64,000 nt of DNA, from the NCBI RefSeq assembly GCF_003063295.1, contig NZ_MUXF01000019.1, forward strand, positions 243,919 to 307,918. Direction: 5' to 3'. The translations under genes and the position numbers were made by a program. Shown one piece after another: positions 47,057 to 57,536 of the stretch. The notes below the pieces were generated by a model, which was not told where the DNA came from, did not search any database, and was given only the letters and a program-made list of their open reading frames with translations. The DNA comes from Arcobacter lacus. GTDB taxonomy: Bacteria; Campylobacterota; Campylobacteria; Campylobacterales; Arcobacteraceae. How positions within the stretch are numbered: the stretch's first letter is position 1; each line of letters begins with the position of its first letter.

Positions 47057-47135
47057 ACGCTAATATTCTAACAAAATAAAATATAAAAAAATATTAAAGG
47101 AGTGAATAAGAGTCTAGTTTTTTTAAAAAGTTTTA

Positions 47136-47990
47136 CTATTGTATATTAAAGTAACTAGATATTTTATCTATATCTTCTTGTGAGTTGAATTCAATCTTAA
47201 AGTAATTTTTTTCAGTTTTTACTTTTAAATTATTTTCTTGTAATTTTTGTACTATATTATCTAAAGAAGTAAAATTATATTCAGATGCAGGTTTTACTTT
47301 TTTTGGTTTATCTTCTTTTTTTTCTTTTATTTCTTTAACTAATTTTTCAGTTTCTCTAACAGAAAGTTTTTGTCCAATGATAGAATCACAAATCATTTTT
47401 TGTTCATCATTATCAAGTCCTAACATTATTTTTGCATGACCAGCACTAATTTTATCTGTTGCAAGAAATTGTTGAACATAAGAATTTAATTGTAATAATC
47501 TTAAAGTATTAGTTATAGAAGTTCTACTTTTAAATACTTTTTTTGATAATTCTTCATGAGTAATATTATGTTCATTTAATAATTGTGCATAACAAAATGC
47601 CAATTCAATAACATTTAAATCATCTCTTTGAATATTTTCAATTAATGCTAATTCTCTTAATTTTAATTCTTCAGCATCTACAACAATTGCTTTTATTTCT
47701 TCAATTTGAGCTAACTTATGAGCTCTTAATCTTCTTTCACCTGCAATTAAAGTAAAAGTTCCATCATCATTTTCAACAACTACTATTGGTTGTAATAATC
47801 CATGTTCTTTTATTGATTCACTTAATTCTTGTAATTTTTCTTCATCAAATATTTTTCTTGGTTGATTTGGATTGGCTTTAATCAATGAAACATTGATTTT
47901 TCTTATCCCAGATTTAACATTGCCTGTTGAATTCTCATAAGCAGATTCAACTTCACCTAACAATTCTCCTAATCCTCTACCTAAAGCCAT
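47136..47990 (-). CDS. parB: Chromosome-partitioning protein ParB
   Basis: 284 residues. N-terminal CTP-binding ParB domain (about 30-120; NPNQPRKIFDEEKLQEL, and GERRLRAHKLA), the helix-turn-helix that reads parS (about 130-185; TSITNTLRLLQL) and a C-terminal dimerisation domain. It loads on parS near the origin and works with ParA. It starts 20 bases after parA. Confidence 0.95.
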   Translation of the reverse strand: MALGRGLGELLGEVESAYENSTGNVKSGIRKINVSLIKANPNQPRKIFDEEKLQELSESIKEHGLLQPIVVVENDDGTFTLIAGERRLRAHKLAQIEEIKAIVVDAEELKLRELALIENIQRDDLNVIELAFCYAQLLNEHNITHEELSKKVFKSRTSITNTLRLLQLNSYVQQFLATDKISAGHAKIMLGLDNDEQKMICDSIIGQKLSVRETEKLVKEIKEKKEDKPKKVKPASEYNFTSLDNIVQKLQENNLKVKTEKNYFKIEFNSQEDIDKISSYFNIQ

Positions 47991-48010
47991 ATTGTTTCCT
48001 ATAAATAAAA

Positions 48011-48787
48011 TTATCCTGTGATTGCTTTTGCTAAATTAACATAAGCTTTTGTTCCAATAGAATTTGTATCATAAAGCATAATTGGTTTACCAAAACTTGG
48101 ACTCTCTGCAAGTTTAATATTTCTTGGAATAACAACATAAGAGTCATCATCAATTTTAAATAATTTATTCTCAAAATGCTGTGCTAAATCAGCAAAAACT
48201 TGTTTTGATAAATTATTTTGAGAACTATACATAGTTGGTAAAAATCCTCTTATTTGTAAAGACTGATTTATTGTTTGTTTTACCAATTTTATTGTATTCA
48301 ATAATTGTGCAAGTCCTTCTAATGCAAAAAACTCACATTGAATAGGAATTAAAACAGAAGTAGATGCACTTAGAGTATTAATTGTTATTGGTCCAAGTGC
48401 AGGAGGAGAATCTATAATTATATAATCATAATCACTTTTAACTGTATCAATTTTTCTTTTTAATACAAGTTCTCTCTCTTTAGTATTTTTATAAAACTCT
48501 TTTTCAATTCCAACAAGACCAATATTTGAAGGTGCAACTTTTAAATTTTCTATTTCCGAATCTAAAATAATTTCATTTAATTCTTTTGTACCTAACATTA
48601 CATGATAAATATTGTATTCATAAGTATCTCTATGAAACCCTAAAGATGTAGTTGCATTTGCTTGAGGATCAGCATCTATTAATAGAACTTTTTTTCCCTC
48701 AAGTGCAAGAGCAGCACTTAAGTTTACAGCAGTAGTAGTTTTACCAACTCCACCTTTTTGATTAGCTATTGAAATAATTTCTGTCAT
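48011..48787 (-). CDS. parA: Chromosome-partitioning ATPase ParA (Soj)
   Basis: 258 residues with the deviant Walker A KGGVGKTTTAVNLSA at the start and DADPQANATTSLG. It binds DNA as an ATP dimer and moves the ParB-parS complex. Its start overlaps the end of birA by four bases. Confidence 0.95.
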   Translation of the reverse strand: MTEIISIANQKGGVGKTTTAVNLSAALALEGKKVLLIDADPQANATTSLGFHRDTYEYNIYHVMLGTKELNEIILDSEIENLKVAPSNIGLVGIEKEFYKNTKERELVLKRKIDTVKSDYDYIIIDSPPALGPITINTLSASTSVLIPIQCEFFALEGLAQLLNTIKLVKQTINQSLQIRGFLPTMYSSQNNLSKQVFADLAQHFENKLFKIDDDSYVVIPRNIKLAESPSFGKPIMLYDTNSIGTKAYVNLAKAITG

Positions 48788-49419
48788 CTTAGACTAAACA
48801 CCTTTTCATTATTTATTTCTATGGAACCATCATCATTTAAAATTGCATTTTCTAAAGAGATTTTTTGATTATCAATGGTTGTTCGGAATTTCTTACTTTT
48901 TTCAAATTCTATCTTAAAATCACTAAATATTTGCTTCCATGAAATATTTTTTTCAATTTCAAAAAAATACTTTTGTAAAACTTCATCTATATTTATTTTT
49001 ATATCAAGCTTATCATACTCTTTTTCAACATCTACAAGATTTAACCCTATTCCACAAAAAATCAAATTTTTGGACATAGATGTTATAGTTCCTCCAATCT
49101 TTTTATCTTTCATATAAAAATCATTTGGCCACTTTATCCAAACTTTTGAACCTAAATTTTTTAAAATAATTTTTAATATAAATGTAAAATATATAGAAGT
49201 ACTTTGAAGAGGTAAATCATTTGGTAAAGAATTTATATCTATTACAAAAGAAAAAAATAAATTTCCTTTCTTCCCTATCCAAGAATTTCCTCTACTTCCA
49301 ATTCCTTGTGTTTGCAAATCTGTAACTATACACAAAGGATTTGTATATTCATTTTTTGAAATATACTCTTTTAAATATTTATGTGTTGAATCAACTTCAT
49401 CTAGTCTTACTATTTTCAT
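48784..49419 (-). CDS. birA: Biotin-protein ligase BirA (catalytic only)
   Basis: 211 residues. VDSTHKYLKEYI at the start, the ATP/biotin loop GIGSRGNSWIGKKGNLFFSF and WIKWPNDFYMKDKKIGG are conserved. No N-terminal helix-turn-helix, so it is not a biotin-operon repressor. It attaches biotin to the acetyl-CoA carboxylase carrier. It heads the parA-parB unit. Confidence 0.92.
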   Translation of the reverse strand: MKIVRLDEVDSTHKYLKEYISKNEYTNPLCIVTDLQTQGIGSRGNSWIGKKGNLFFSFVIDINSLPNDLPLQSTSIYFTFILKIILKNLGSKVWIKWPNDFYMKDKKIGGTITSMSKNLIFCGIGLNLVDVEKEYDKLDIKINIDEVLQKYFFEIEKNISWKQIFSDFKIEFEKSKKFRTTIDNQKISLENAILNDDGSIEINNEKVFSLR

Positions 49420-49502
49420 TTGGAGATTATATATAATTAAATTGGAAGATTATATTAATTATAATCAAGCTTTTATTTCAAAATTTCAAAAAAGGTTAAG
49501 AA

Positions 49503-50396
49503 GTGTTAGACCCAGTTTTACCAATAGCTATTTATTTAGTTTTAGGATATTTATTTAAAGTTATTTATCAGGATAATTCTAAACAACTTATTGATTTTGT
49601 TATATATTTTTCACTTCCAGCTATTGTTTTTTCTAAAATTTATCCTCTAATTCTTGACCAAAGAATCGTTGGATTAGTCTTAATGTTTATGTGTTTCATT
49701 TTAGTTAATCTCTTTCTTGCTTATTTAATTGGTAAATTAATGAGATTAAATAGAACTTATTTTGCTACATTTATGATTATGGCAACATTTGGGAATACCT
49801 CTTTTATAGGTTTTTCTTATATAGACGCATTTTACGGTCAAGACTACATAGTTTATGGTTTGATATATGATATTTTTGGTTCTTTTTTACTTTTAATATC
49901 AATTGGAATGTTTATAATTACATGGGGAAATGGTAAAAAAAATAGCCTAAAATTGATTTCTAAATCAATTTTTTTATTTCCGCCAGCAATTATGTTTTTT
50001 GTTACTTTGATATTAAAAAATTTTGAAATACCAAACTTTTTAATGCTAACATCAAAAACTCTTGGTTCAACTTTAGTTCCTCTTGCTATGATTGCAATTG
50101 GTATGAAATTGGAACTAAAAAATATTTTTGCACGATTACATATAGTTTCTGTTGCAATGATTTTAAAAATGATTGTATTTCCGATAATTATTTTAATTGG
50201 ATTCAAATATTTTTATGGAATTGATCAAACTTGGGTAAAAGTTACTATCATAGAAGTTGCGATGCCACCGATGACTATGGCAACAGTTTTAGCAATAAAA
50301 GGTGGATTGGATGAAAAAATTGCTATAAATTCCCTTGTTTTGGGAGTTTTATTAAGCCTTATTACAATTACTATGTTTACTACATATTTAGCGTAA
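49503..50396 (+). CDS. AEC-family (auxin efflux carrier-like) transporter
   Basis: 297 residues with about ten membrane helices in the AEC pattern: VFSKIYPLILDQ in the first half, and VEVAMPP-like EVAMPPMTMATVLAIKGG in the second. Bacterial members export malonate, malate or similar organic acids; the substrate here is unknown. GTG start after AAAAGGTTAAGAA. A lone plus-strand gene between fmt and birA, which are neighbours in C. jejuni. Confidence 0.82.
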   Translation: MLDPVLPIAIYLVLGYLFKVIYQDNSKQLIDFVIYFSLPAIVFSKIYPLILDQRIVGLVLMFMCFILVNLFLAYLIGKLMRLNRTYFATFMIMATFGNTSFIGFSYIDAFYGQDYIVYGLIYDIFGSFLLLISIGMFIITWGNGKKNSLKLISKSIFLFPPAIMFFVTLILKNFEIPNFLMLTSKTLGSTLVPLAMIAIGMKLELKNIFARLHIVSVAMILKMIVFPIIILIGFKYFYGIDQTWVKVTIIEVAMPPMTMATVLAIKGGLDEKIAINSLVLGVLLSLITITMFTTYLA

Positions 50397-50400
50397 TTTT

Positions 50401-51321
50401 TTACGCTAAAATATCGCCAATTTCTACTCTTTGTCCTCTTACAAAATCAACAGAATTTATAGCTTTTTTAGATGGAGCTTGTAAAGTTTTTATTTTTAAA
50501 CTGCCTTTTTTACATCCAACAATTATATAATCTTTACAAATATCTAAAATTTTTCCAGCTTCATTTTGTGAAGTTTCTTCTATCAATTCAATATCTTTTA
50601 ATTTCAGTTCTGATTCTAAAAAAATTCCTGGCCAAAAAGAGTAAGCTTTATATTTTAGAAAAAGATTTTTTGCATCACTAAAATCAACTAAACCATTCTC
50701 TTTTTTTATTTTTTTACAAAAGCTTACTTCGCTTTCATTTTGTTTTATTGGATTTAATCTATCAAAATTATCTAAAGTTGTTATCGTAAGGTCTGCTGCA
50801 ATTAAAGATAATTTAGAAAAAGCTTCAGAAACTTCCATCGTAGGAGTTATTTTTAGATATTGTAAAGCTAAAATATCTCCACTATCAAGCCCTTCTTCCA
50901 TAAACATAGAAGTAACACCAGTAAAGTTATCATCATTTAAAAGTGATTCTTGAATAGGACTTGCTCCTCTATACTTAGGTAAAAGAGAAGCATGTAAGTT
51001 TATGCAAGGAGCAAGTTTTAGAATCTCTTTTGGTAATATTTGCCCATAAGCTGCAACAATTATAAAATCAGGTTTTAACTCTTTTATAACTAGATAAGCA
51101 GCTAAATTATCTCTTAATTTTTCAGGCTGAAAAATAGGAATATTTATACTATTATCAATACAAAATTGTTTTATATCAGGAGGCGTTAAAACTTGTTTTC
51201 TTCCAACTGGTTTATCAGGTTGAGTAAATAATCCTATAACTTCATAATTACTACTTAATAACTTTTTAAAAATCTCAGTTGCATAAGAAGGTGTTCCCAT
51301 AAATAGAACTTTTTTTTCCAA
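50401..51321 (-). CDS. fmt: Methionyl-tRNA formyltransferase
   Basis: 306 residues. Formyltransferase domain with the tetrahydrofolate-site motif (LHASLLPKYRGASPIQ, H in NLHAS) and GLDSGDI; the C-terminal tRNA-binding domain is present (ENGLVDFSDA, then YSFWPGIFL). It formylates initiator Met-tRNA. It lies ten bases after proB on the same strand. Confidence 0.95.
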   Translation of the reverse strand: MEKKVLFMGTPSYATEIFKKLLSSNYEVIGLFTQPDKPVGRKQVLTPPDIKQFCIDNSINIPIFQPEKLRDNLAAYLVIKELKPDFIIVAAYGQILPKEILKLAPCINLHASLLPKYRGASPIQESLLNDDNFTGVTSMFMEEGLDSGDILALQYLKITPTMEVSEAFSKLSLIAADLTITTLDNFDRLNPIKQNESEVSFCKKIKKENGLVDFSDAKNLFLKYKAYSFWPGIFLESELKLKDIELIEETSQNEAGKILDICKDYIIVGCKKGSLKIKTLQAPSKKAINSVDFVRGQRVEIGDILA

Positions 51322-51330
51322 AATTTATCC

Positions 51331-52095
51331 TTATTTTTTAAAAATTGTTCCACTATTATGATTATTTTCAACTAAAAAATCATAAGCATTTGTCAAATCA
51401 AATCCACTGCTTAGATACATAGGAATATTCTTTTGCATTAAAAAATCAGCAGCTTTTAGTTTTGTTACTATTCCACCTGTTGCAAATTTCGAATTTGCAC
51501 TAGGAACTTTTTCTAACTCTTCTTGAGAAATTTCATTTACAATCTTTTGAAGTTTTGCATCACTAAATTCTCTTGGATTTTTGTCATAATATCCATCAAT
51601 ATCCGTTAAAATTGCTAACATATCTGCTTTAAAATAGTGTGTTATATAAGCTGCAAGTTGATCATTGTCACCAATAAGTTCTTCAGTTGCAATAACATCA
51701 TTTTCGTTTATAATAGGCAATATCTTATTTTTAAGTAGATTTTCCATAACATTTTTAGCATTTTTAGATCTTTTTCTTGAATCAAAATCATCTGCTATAA
51801 AAAGCATTTGTGCAGCTGTTATACCATATTCTTCAAACATTTCTTGATATGTTTTCATCAATTTTGGCTGACCAATTGCTGCAAGAGCTTGTTTATTTGC
51901 AAGAATTTTTTTATCAAGTTGTAAGACAGTATATCCAGCACCAACAGCACCAGAAGATACTAAAATAACTTCTAGATTTTTTTCATTTTTTAATTTTGCA
52001 ATCAATTTTACAAGATTTTGAATTCTATCCAATGCTAGTTTTTTATTATCTTCTGTTAAAACTGCTGTTCCAACTTTTATAACCAATCTTTTCAT
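51331..52095 (-). CDS. proB: Glutamate 5-kinase (kinase domain only)
   Basis: 254 residues with the amino-acid kinase motifs [19 protein letters not shown] and [12 protein letters not shown]. It makes glutamyl-5-phosphate, the first step of proline synthesis. The C-terminal PUA domain found in the E. coli enzyme (367 residues) is absent, as in other Campylobacterota. It overlaps the end of obgE by four bases. Confidence 0.93.
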   Translation of the reverse strand: MKRLVIKVGTAVLTEDNKKLALDRIQNLVKLIAKLKNEKNLEVILVSSGAVGAGYTVLQLDKKILANKQALAAIGQPKLMKTYQEMFEEYGITAAQMLFIADDFDSRKRSKNAKNVMENLLKNKILPIINENDVIATEELIGDNDQLAAYITHYFKADMLAILTDIDGYYDKNPREFSDAKLQKIVNEISQEELEKVPSANSKFATGGIVTKLKAADFLMQKNIPMYLSSGFDLTNAYDFLVENNHNSGTIFKK

Positions 52096-53183
52096 TTATC
52101 TTGTCCTAGCAACTCATAAAGTGCAAATTCAAGTTGTTTTATATTATATTTAGTTAAAGATGAAATAGGTAAAACAAAATAAGGTTTACTTTTATCAAAT
52201 CTAGAATAGATTGTATCTTGAACAAAATATGGGTATTCAGTTTCAAATTTAAATTCATTTGAGTTACTTTGTTCTAAGCCTATTTCTTTTATAAAATTTT
52301 TTATATCTTCTTCTAAATTTTCACCATAATATCCATCAATTTTACTTAAAGCAATTGCATAATTTCTTTTTGATAATTCATTTGAAAATTTAGCAACTTC
52401 CTCTTTTAAAACTTGATATTGATCAATCATTGTTCTATAATTTGCAACATCAATTACAAAAAGTAAAGTTTTTGTTCTTTCTATATGTTTTAAAAACTCT
52501 AAACCAAGACCTTTTCCATCACTTGCACCATCAATAATTCCTGGAATATCAGCCATAACAAAAGAGTTATAATTTCCAACTTCAACAACTCCTAATTTTG
52601 GAGTAAGTGTTGTAAATTCATAGTTTGCAATTTCAGGAGTTGCATTTGATGTTACAGATATCAAAGTAGATTTACCAACATTTGGATAACCTACAAGTCC
52701 AACATCTGCGATTAGTTTTAACTCTAATCTTATATTTTTTGTAGAACCTGGAAGTCCTGGTTGAAAATATGTCGGTCTTTGATTTCTAGAATTTTTAAAG
52801 TGAACATTTCCAAGTCCACCTTTTCCACCTTCTAAGAATAAAATTTTCTCTCCATTTTCAAGTAAATCAAATAAAACTTCATTTGTTTCATCATCTATTA
52901 CTTGAGTACCAGGAGGTACCACTAAAACTAAGGAATCACCAGATTTTCCAGTCATATTCCCACCCATTCCTTGTTTACCATTTTCCGCTTTGAAAAGCTT
53001 TCGCCCTTTATAGCTTGATAATGTATCTGTGTTATTATCTACTAAAAAATAGACATTTCCACCTTTTCCACCATCCCCACCATCAGGACCTCCTTGAACA
53101 ACAAACTTTTCTCTTCTAAATGATGCACAACCTTGTCCACCTTTTCCAGATATAACAGTAAATTTAGCACTATCTATAAACAT
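52092..53183 (-). CDS. obgE: Obg GTPase (CgtA)
   Basis: 363 residues. Glycine-rich Obg domain (1-158; [16 protein letters not shown]), then the G domain with G1 [10 protein letters not shown]3 DIPG and LSKIDG as G4. There is no long OCT extension. It acts in 50S ribosome assembly and stress response. Downstream of rpmA as in most bacteria. Confidence 0.95.
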   Translation of the reverse strand: MFIDSAKFTVISGKGGQGCASFRREKFVVQGGPDGGDGGKGGNVYFLVDNNTDTLSSYKGRKLFKAENGKQGMGGNMTGKSGDSLVLVVPPGTQVIDDETNEVLFDLLENGEKILFLEGGKGGLGNVHFKNSRNQRPTYFQPGLPGSTKNIRLELKLIADVGLVGYPNVGKSTLISVTSNATPEIANYEFTTLTPKLGVVEVGNYNSFVMADIPGIIDGASDGKGLGLEFLKHIERTKTLLFVIDVANYRTMIDQYQVLKEEVAKFSNELSKRNYAIALSKIDGYYGENLEEDIKNFIKEIGLEQSNSNEFKFETEYPYFVQDTIYSRFDKSKPYFVLPISSLTKYNIKQLEFALYELLGQDK

Positions 53184-53251
53184 ATTAATTTCCTAAAATA
53201 AATAATTAAAAACTAAAATTCTATTTAACTTTTAACTATTTATGTAATTTT

Positions 53252-53289
53252 AAATAAAAAAAGGGTGAATGCTAAAGCATACACCCTTT
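53252..53289 (-). terminator. Terminator of rplU-rpmA
   Basis: AAAGGGTGAATGC (53260-53272) and GCATACACCCTTT (53277-53289), one mismatch, 4-base loop, followed on the minus strand by TTTTTTTATTTA. Strong, so obgE should have its own promoter. Confidence 0.85.
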
Positions 53290-53312
53290 AAAAAAACTAG
53301 ATAATTTTAGAA

Positions 53313-53570
53313 TTAAGAAGCAGCGTAAACTGAAACTTTTTTTCTATTCTTATCTTTTTGTTCAAACTTTACAACACCATCAATTAAAGAGTAGATTGTA
53401 TGATCTTTTCCCATACCAACATTTTGACCTAAGTGTACTCTTGTACCTCTTTGTCTAATAATGATATTTCCAGCTCTTACAACTTCACCACCATATTTTT
53501 TAACCCCAAGTCTTCTACCAGCTGAATCTCTATTATTCTGTGTACTACCTTGACCTTTTTTGTGAGCCAT
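53313..53570 (-). CDS. rpmA: 50S ribosomal protein L27
   Basis: 85 residues beginning [20 protein letters not shown], a standard L27 without an N-terminal cleavage extension. It reaches the peptidyl-transferase centre. Follows rplU by 24 bases. Confidence 0.97.
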   Translation of the reverse strand: MAHKKGQGSTQNNRDSAGRRLGVKKYGGEVVRAGNIIIRQRGTRVHLGQNVGMGKDHTIYSLIDGVVKFEQKDKNRKKVSVYAAS

Positions 53571-53594
53571 AATTCTTCTCCTTAACTTTTATGC

Positions 53595-53912
53595 TTATGC
53601 AGCAATTTTTGTAATTCTAACTTTTGTGAAGCTTCTTCTGAAACCTCTTTTTAATTTAGAATCTTTTCTTCTTCTTTTTTTGTAAATGATAACTTTTTTC
53701 GCTCTATTTACACCCGTACCATCTAAAACAACAACTGCTTCTACTTTTGCATTTGCAACAGCAGCACCAGTTTTTAATTCACCATTGTTTATAGCTAAAA
53801 CATCAGTGATTTCTAAAGTTTCTTTTGCAGCTTTACCAGTATAGTCTATATCTAGGATATCACCTTCTGAAACTTTATACTGTTTTCCACCACATTTGAT
53901 AATTGCGTACAT
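53595..53912 (-). CDS. rplU: 50S ribosomal protein L21
   Basis: 105 residues. [22 protein letters not shown] at the start and [20 protein letters not shown] near the end are the L21 hallmarks. First gene of the L21-L27 unit, with a gap of 133 bases to dnaG upstream. Confidence 0.96.
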   Translation of the reverse strand: MYAIIKCGGKQYKVSEGDILDIDYTGKAAKETLEITDVLAINNGELKTGAAVANAKVEAVVVLDGTGVNRAKKVIIYKKRRRKDSKLKRGFRRSFTKVRITKIAA

Positions 53913-53999
53913 CTGTCTTCCTCTAATTCAATTCTATATGGATAAAGTTGATACTTTTCATACAATTTCTATTTTTTCGAACGGGAATATTATCTTAAA

Positions 54000-54025
54000 T
54001 TAGATTAAACTTTCTTTAAGTCTAA
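54000..54025 (-). terminator. Possible terminator of dnaG
   Basis: TTAGATTAAA (54000-54009) pairs with TTTAAGTCTAA (54015-54025) with one bulge, 20 bases after the dnaG stop. The U tract is poor. Confidence 0.35.
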
Positions 54026-54045
54026 CACCCATTTCTAAAATTATT

Positions 54046-55680
54046 TTATAAATTATAGCTTACAAGTTTACCTTGTTTTAGCTGATATATATTATCTTTA
54101 ATTTTCCTAATCATATTTGCTTTTTGCTTAAATTCTAGTTCTTTATCATAAGAAATAGCCATTAATTTATTTGTATAAAACTTGTGCAAAAGAACTAAAA
54201 GCTCTTGATTTAGTCTTTCATCATCGTAATTTTCGAGCTTTTCATTTAAAACAATAGCATTTAAAGAACTATCTTTTATATCATTTAAAAGAAGTTCAAA
54301 TTCAGTTTTATGATATTCAAACATAGAAATATCTACTATATCTAAAACAGAATCTAATCTTTGAGGTTTTTCTAAAATCGATTTTATTATACAAAGTTCA
54401 GCAATATCTATTTTTGACAAGCTAACTTGATTTGTTCTTTGTTTATCGGAACTAATTTTAACTAGATTTTCTCTAATATTTAATTTTTGAGCTATATATC
54501 TTTTGTATTCGTCTTGGTTTAATAAACTTAAAGATTTTAAATAATCATTTGCTTCTGTAAGTGCTTTTTGTTTTTGTATTGGATCATTTATTTCATATTT
54601 TGAAATTATATAATCTATTGCATACGGTATAAAACTTTGAGGATTTAAAAAGATTTTATTTAATTCTTCAATTTTTCCAGCTTTTACCATATCTGCTGGG
54701 TCTTGATTATCACTAAATATTACAACTCCACCTTCAAACTGACTTTGACTTAGCATCACTGAAGCTTTAAAAGCAGCAGTTAGCCCAGCTTTATCACCAT
54801 CATAAGCCAAAATTACTTTTGGTTCACCTCTTCTTAAAAGTGGCAAATGTTCAGCTGTAAGAGCTGTTCCAAGTGTTGCAACTGCAATATCAAATCCAGC
54901 TTGATGAAGCATAATTACATCTAAATATCCTTCACAAATAATGATTTGTTTTGTTTTATAAATTTTTTCTTTTGCTAAGTTATAACCATATAAAAGCTTT
55001 GATTTATTAAAAAGTTTTGTTTGAGGAGAGTTTACATATTTTGCATTATGTCCACTTATAGTTCGTCCACCAAAACCTACAAGTTTTCCATTTATTGAAT
55101 AGATTGGAAAAGTAATTCTTTCTATAAATCGAGAATAAAGCCCATTTGCTCCTGTATCAATAACTCCTAAGTCTATTGCTTCACTTAAATTAAAATGGTT
55201 TGATTTTAAAAAATTTATTGTATCAATAGAAGCTGGAGCATAACCTACTTCAAACTTTTGAACACTAAAATCAGAAATTCCTCTATCTTTTATATAGTTT
55301 TTAACTTGTTCATTATTTATATAAAGTTTTTGATAAAACTTATTTACATCTTCTAGTATTTTTATATCTTGTTTTTTTTCTGTTGAGCTATCATAGTCCA
55401 AAGTAAAATTATACATTGAAGCTAATTTTTCTATTGTTTCTGGATATGATAATTTTTCATATTCCATAACAAATTTTATAGAATCACCTCCAACACCACA
55501 TCCAAAACAATGATAAATTTGTTTTGCTGGACTGATTACAAAAGAAGGAGTATTTTCTCCATGAAAAGGGCAACAAGCCTTAAAATTTGCACCAGCTTTT
55601 TTTATCTCTATAAATTGTGAAATTACATCAACAACATCAAGGTGGTTTTTTAAATTTTCTATTGACTCTTTTTTTATCAT
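54046..55680 (-). CDS. dnaG: DNA primase
   Basis: 544 residues from the ATG at 55680, where the family begins (MIKKESIENLKNHLDVVDVI); an in-frame GTG five codons earlier has no better ribosome site. The zinc finger has CCPFHGENTPSF and CFGCGVGGD, the TOPRIM core has IICEGYLDVIMLHQAG, and a helicase-interaction C-terminus follows. It makes RNA primers for replication. Divergent from the LapB-like gene. Confidence 0.93.
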   Translation of the reverse strand: MIKKESIENLKNHLDVVDVISQFIEIKKAGANFKACCPFHGENTPSFVISPAKQIYHCFGCGVGGDSIKFVMEYEKLSYPETIEKLASMYNFTLDYDSSTEKKQDIKILEDVNKFYQKLYINNEQVKNYIKDRGISDFSVQKFEVGYAPASIDTINFLKSNHFNLSEAIDLGVIDTGANGLYSRFIERITFPIYSINGKLVGFGGRTISGHNAKYVNSPQTKLFNKSKLLYGYNLAKEKIYKTKQIIICEGYLDVIMLHQAGFDIAVATLGTALTAEHLPLLRRGEPKVILAYDGDKAGLTAAFKASVMLSQSQFEGGVVIFSDNQDPADMVKAGKIEELNKIFLNPQSFIPYAIDYIISKYEINDPIQKQKALTEANDYLKSLSLLNQDEYKRYIAQKLNIRENLVKISSDKQRTNQVSLSKIDIAELCIIKSILEKPQRLDSVLDIVDISMFEYHKTEFELLLNDIKDSSLNAIVLNEKLENYDDERLNQELLVLLHKFYTNKLMAISYDKELEFKQKANMIRKIKDNIYQLKQGKLVSYNL

Positions 55681-55761
55681 GGCGGAATTATACACTTTTA
55701 TTTTTTTATATGAACTTTTATGTTAGGATAATAGCTAATAACATTTAATAAAGGTTTTTAT

Positions 55762-56811
55762 TTGGATAATTTAGTTTTAGAATATAGAGACCCACTTTTT
55801 GGAATAATAATAGTTGTAGCCCTAATCTTTTTAATATCATTTTTTACCTACTCTTTTGGTATTTATAAAGAGAGAAATGCAAGAAAAGATTATCGAAAAT
55901 TATCACTTAGATTTGAACTTGGTAAACTAAAAGAAGAAGACTACGTACATTTATATAAAACTTACAATCTTCCTTTTGATTCAATTTTGCTATTAGCATC
56001 ATCTTTTTTATACAAAGGTGATTACAATAAAGCTATTTCTGTATATTTAGCATTACTTGAACATATAAATGAAAGAGTAAAAAAAGAAGAATTACTTGAA
56101 CTTTTAGGAACTACTTATTTTAAAGGTGGTTTTTTACAAAGATCAAAAGATGTTTTTTTAAAAATTTTAAAATTCTCTGCTCATAATAAAACTGCTTTAA
56201 AATATTTGCTTTTAGTATATGAAAAACTAAAAGATTATGAAAAAGCAAAAGAAGTTGCACTATGTTTGGAAGAACTAAATACAGATATGAAAATTGATAA
56301 AATTTATTTAGATACTTTAATAGTATTAAATGATTCAATTTTATCTTATGAAAAAAGAACTGAAATTTTATATGAAATCTTTAAAGAAAATAAAATAATA
56401 GAAAGAATATTTGCAACTTTTTTAATCCACTTTAATAAACCGTTTTTTTGGGAACATATAAATGAATTTGATTGTTCAAAATTTATTGATATTATGTGGT
56501 ATTTAAATTATGATGATATAAACTTTGACAAAATAGAAAAAAACTCTTTTTTAGAAGAGTTATATAATGCAAAAGGATATATAAATAGTTTAGACCATAG
56601 TAATGATTTTGATTTAGATATCCTAATACTTATAAATAAACATGAACATAAAGTAAATGCTTCTTTAGATTTTGAATTTATTTGTACTTCATGTAAACAC
56701 TCTCATCCATTTTTTGATACGAGATGTCCACAATGCCATAGTATTTTGACTTTTAATGTAAAACATAATTTAACTAAATCTTTTTATGAACCAAATCAAT
56801 CTTTACAATAA
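55762..56811 (+). CDS. LapB/YciM-like TPR protein with rubredoxin-type zinc site
   Basis: 349 residues. One N-terminal membrane helix (about 14-32), then TPR-like helical repeats (about 65-200) and a C-terminal CxxC...CxxC pair (FICTSCKHSHPFFDTRCPQCHSI). This is the layout of E. coli LapB, which controls lipopolysaccharide synthesis by presenting LpxC to FtsH. Sequence similarity outside the layout is not obvious, so equivalence is inferred. TTG start with AAAGG upstream. First of a plus-strand run with rnc and aroC. Confidence 0.72.
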   Translation: MDNLVLEYRDPLFGIIIVVALIFLISFFTYSFGIYKERNARKDYRKLSLRFELGKLKEEDYVHLYKTYNLPFDSILLLASSFLYKGDYNKAISVYLALLEHINERVKKEELLELLGTTYFKGGFLQRSKDVFLKILKFSAHNKTALKYLLLVYEKLKDYEKAKEVALCLEELNTDMKIDKIYLDTLIVLNDSILSYEKRTEILYEIFKENKIIERIFATFLIHFNKPFFWEHINEFDCSKFIDIMWYLNYDDINFDKIEKNSFLEELYNAKGYINSLDHSNDFDLDILILINKHEHKVNASLDFEFICTSCKHSHPFFDTRCPQCHSILTFNVKHNLTKSFYEPNQSLQ

Positions 56812-56823
56812 TAAAAGATGTGT

Positions 56824-56829
56824 TATACT
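56824..56829 (+). promoter_or_regulatory. Candidate extended -10 element of rnc
   Basis: TGTTATACT with TATACT 35 bases before the rnc ATG, in the gap after the LapB-like gene. Confidence 0.4.
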
Positions 56830-56858
56830 TTCGCAAAATTTAATAAAAGGAACTATAT

Positions 56859-57533
56859 ATGAGCGACTACTCTAAGTTAGAGAAGTGCTTGGATTATCAG
56901 TTTAAAAATAAAAATCTGATAATCGAAGCACTTACTCATAAAAGCTATAAAAAACCCTATAACAATGAAAGATTAGAGTTTTTAGGTGATGCTGTTTTAA
57001 ATTTGATTGTTGGAGAATATTTATATTTAAAATTCCCAAAATCAAATGAAGGTGAATTATCAAAAATAAGAGCAAGTTTAGTAAATGAAACAGGATTTAC
57101 AAGACTTGCAAATGAGATAAAACTAGGTGAATATATCTTTATTTCAACTGCAGAAGAGAGAAATAAAGGAAGAACTAAAGCTTCTATATTATCTGATGCC
57201 TTTGAAGCTATAATGGGTGCAATTTATCTTGAATCAGGACTTAATACTTTAAAACCAATTATCCTTAGAATTTTAGAAGAATCTTATGACAAAATAAATC
57301 TTGATGTTTTATTTAGTGATTATAAAACAGCTCTTCAAGAGATAACTCAAGCTAGATTTGCTTCAATTCCAGAATATAAAATAGAAGGTTCATATGGACC
57401 TGACCATAAAAAAGAGTTTGAAGTTTCTATTTGGATTGATGGAAAAAATTATGGAAAAGCAAGTGGGAAAAGTAAAAAATTAGCTCAGCAAGCTGTAGCA
57501 AAAATTGCAATAGATAAACTAAAAGAGGAGTAA
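56859..57533 (+). CDS. rnc: Ribonuclease III
   Basis: 224 residues. The signature [14 protein letters not shown] with catalytic acids near residues 39-46 and the second metal-binding Asp/Glu pair in [13 protein letters not shown] are intact; the double-strand RNA-binding domain occupies about 150-222. It processes rRNA and structured mRNAs. Three bases separate it from aroC. Confidence 0.95.
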   Translation: MSDYSKLEKCLDYQFKNKNLIIEALTHKSYKKPYNNERLEFLGDAVLNLIVGEYLYLKFPKSNEGELSKIRASLVNETGFTRLANEIKLGEYIFISTAEERNKGRTKASILSDAFEAIMGAIYLESGLNTLKPIILRILEESYDKINLDVLFSDYKTALQEITQARFASIPEYKIEGSYGPDHKKEFEVSIWIDGKNYGKASGKSKKLAQQAVAKIAIDKLKEE

Positions 57534-57536
57534 TAT

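Noticed and set aside
47136-48011. Search for a parS site near parAB
   Set aside because: I saw no match to the TGTTTCACGTGAAACA consensus in the window; a degenerate site cannot be excluded by eye.
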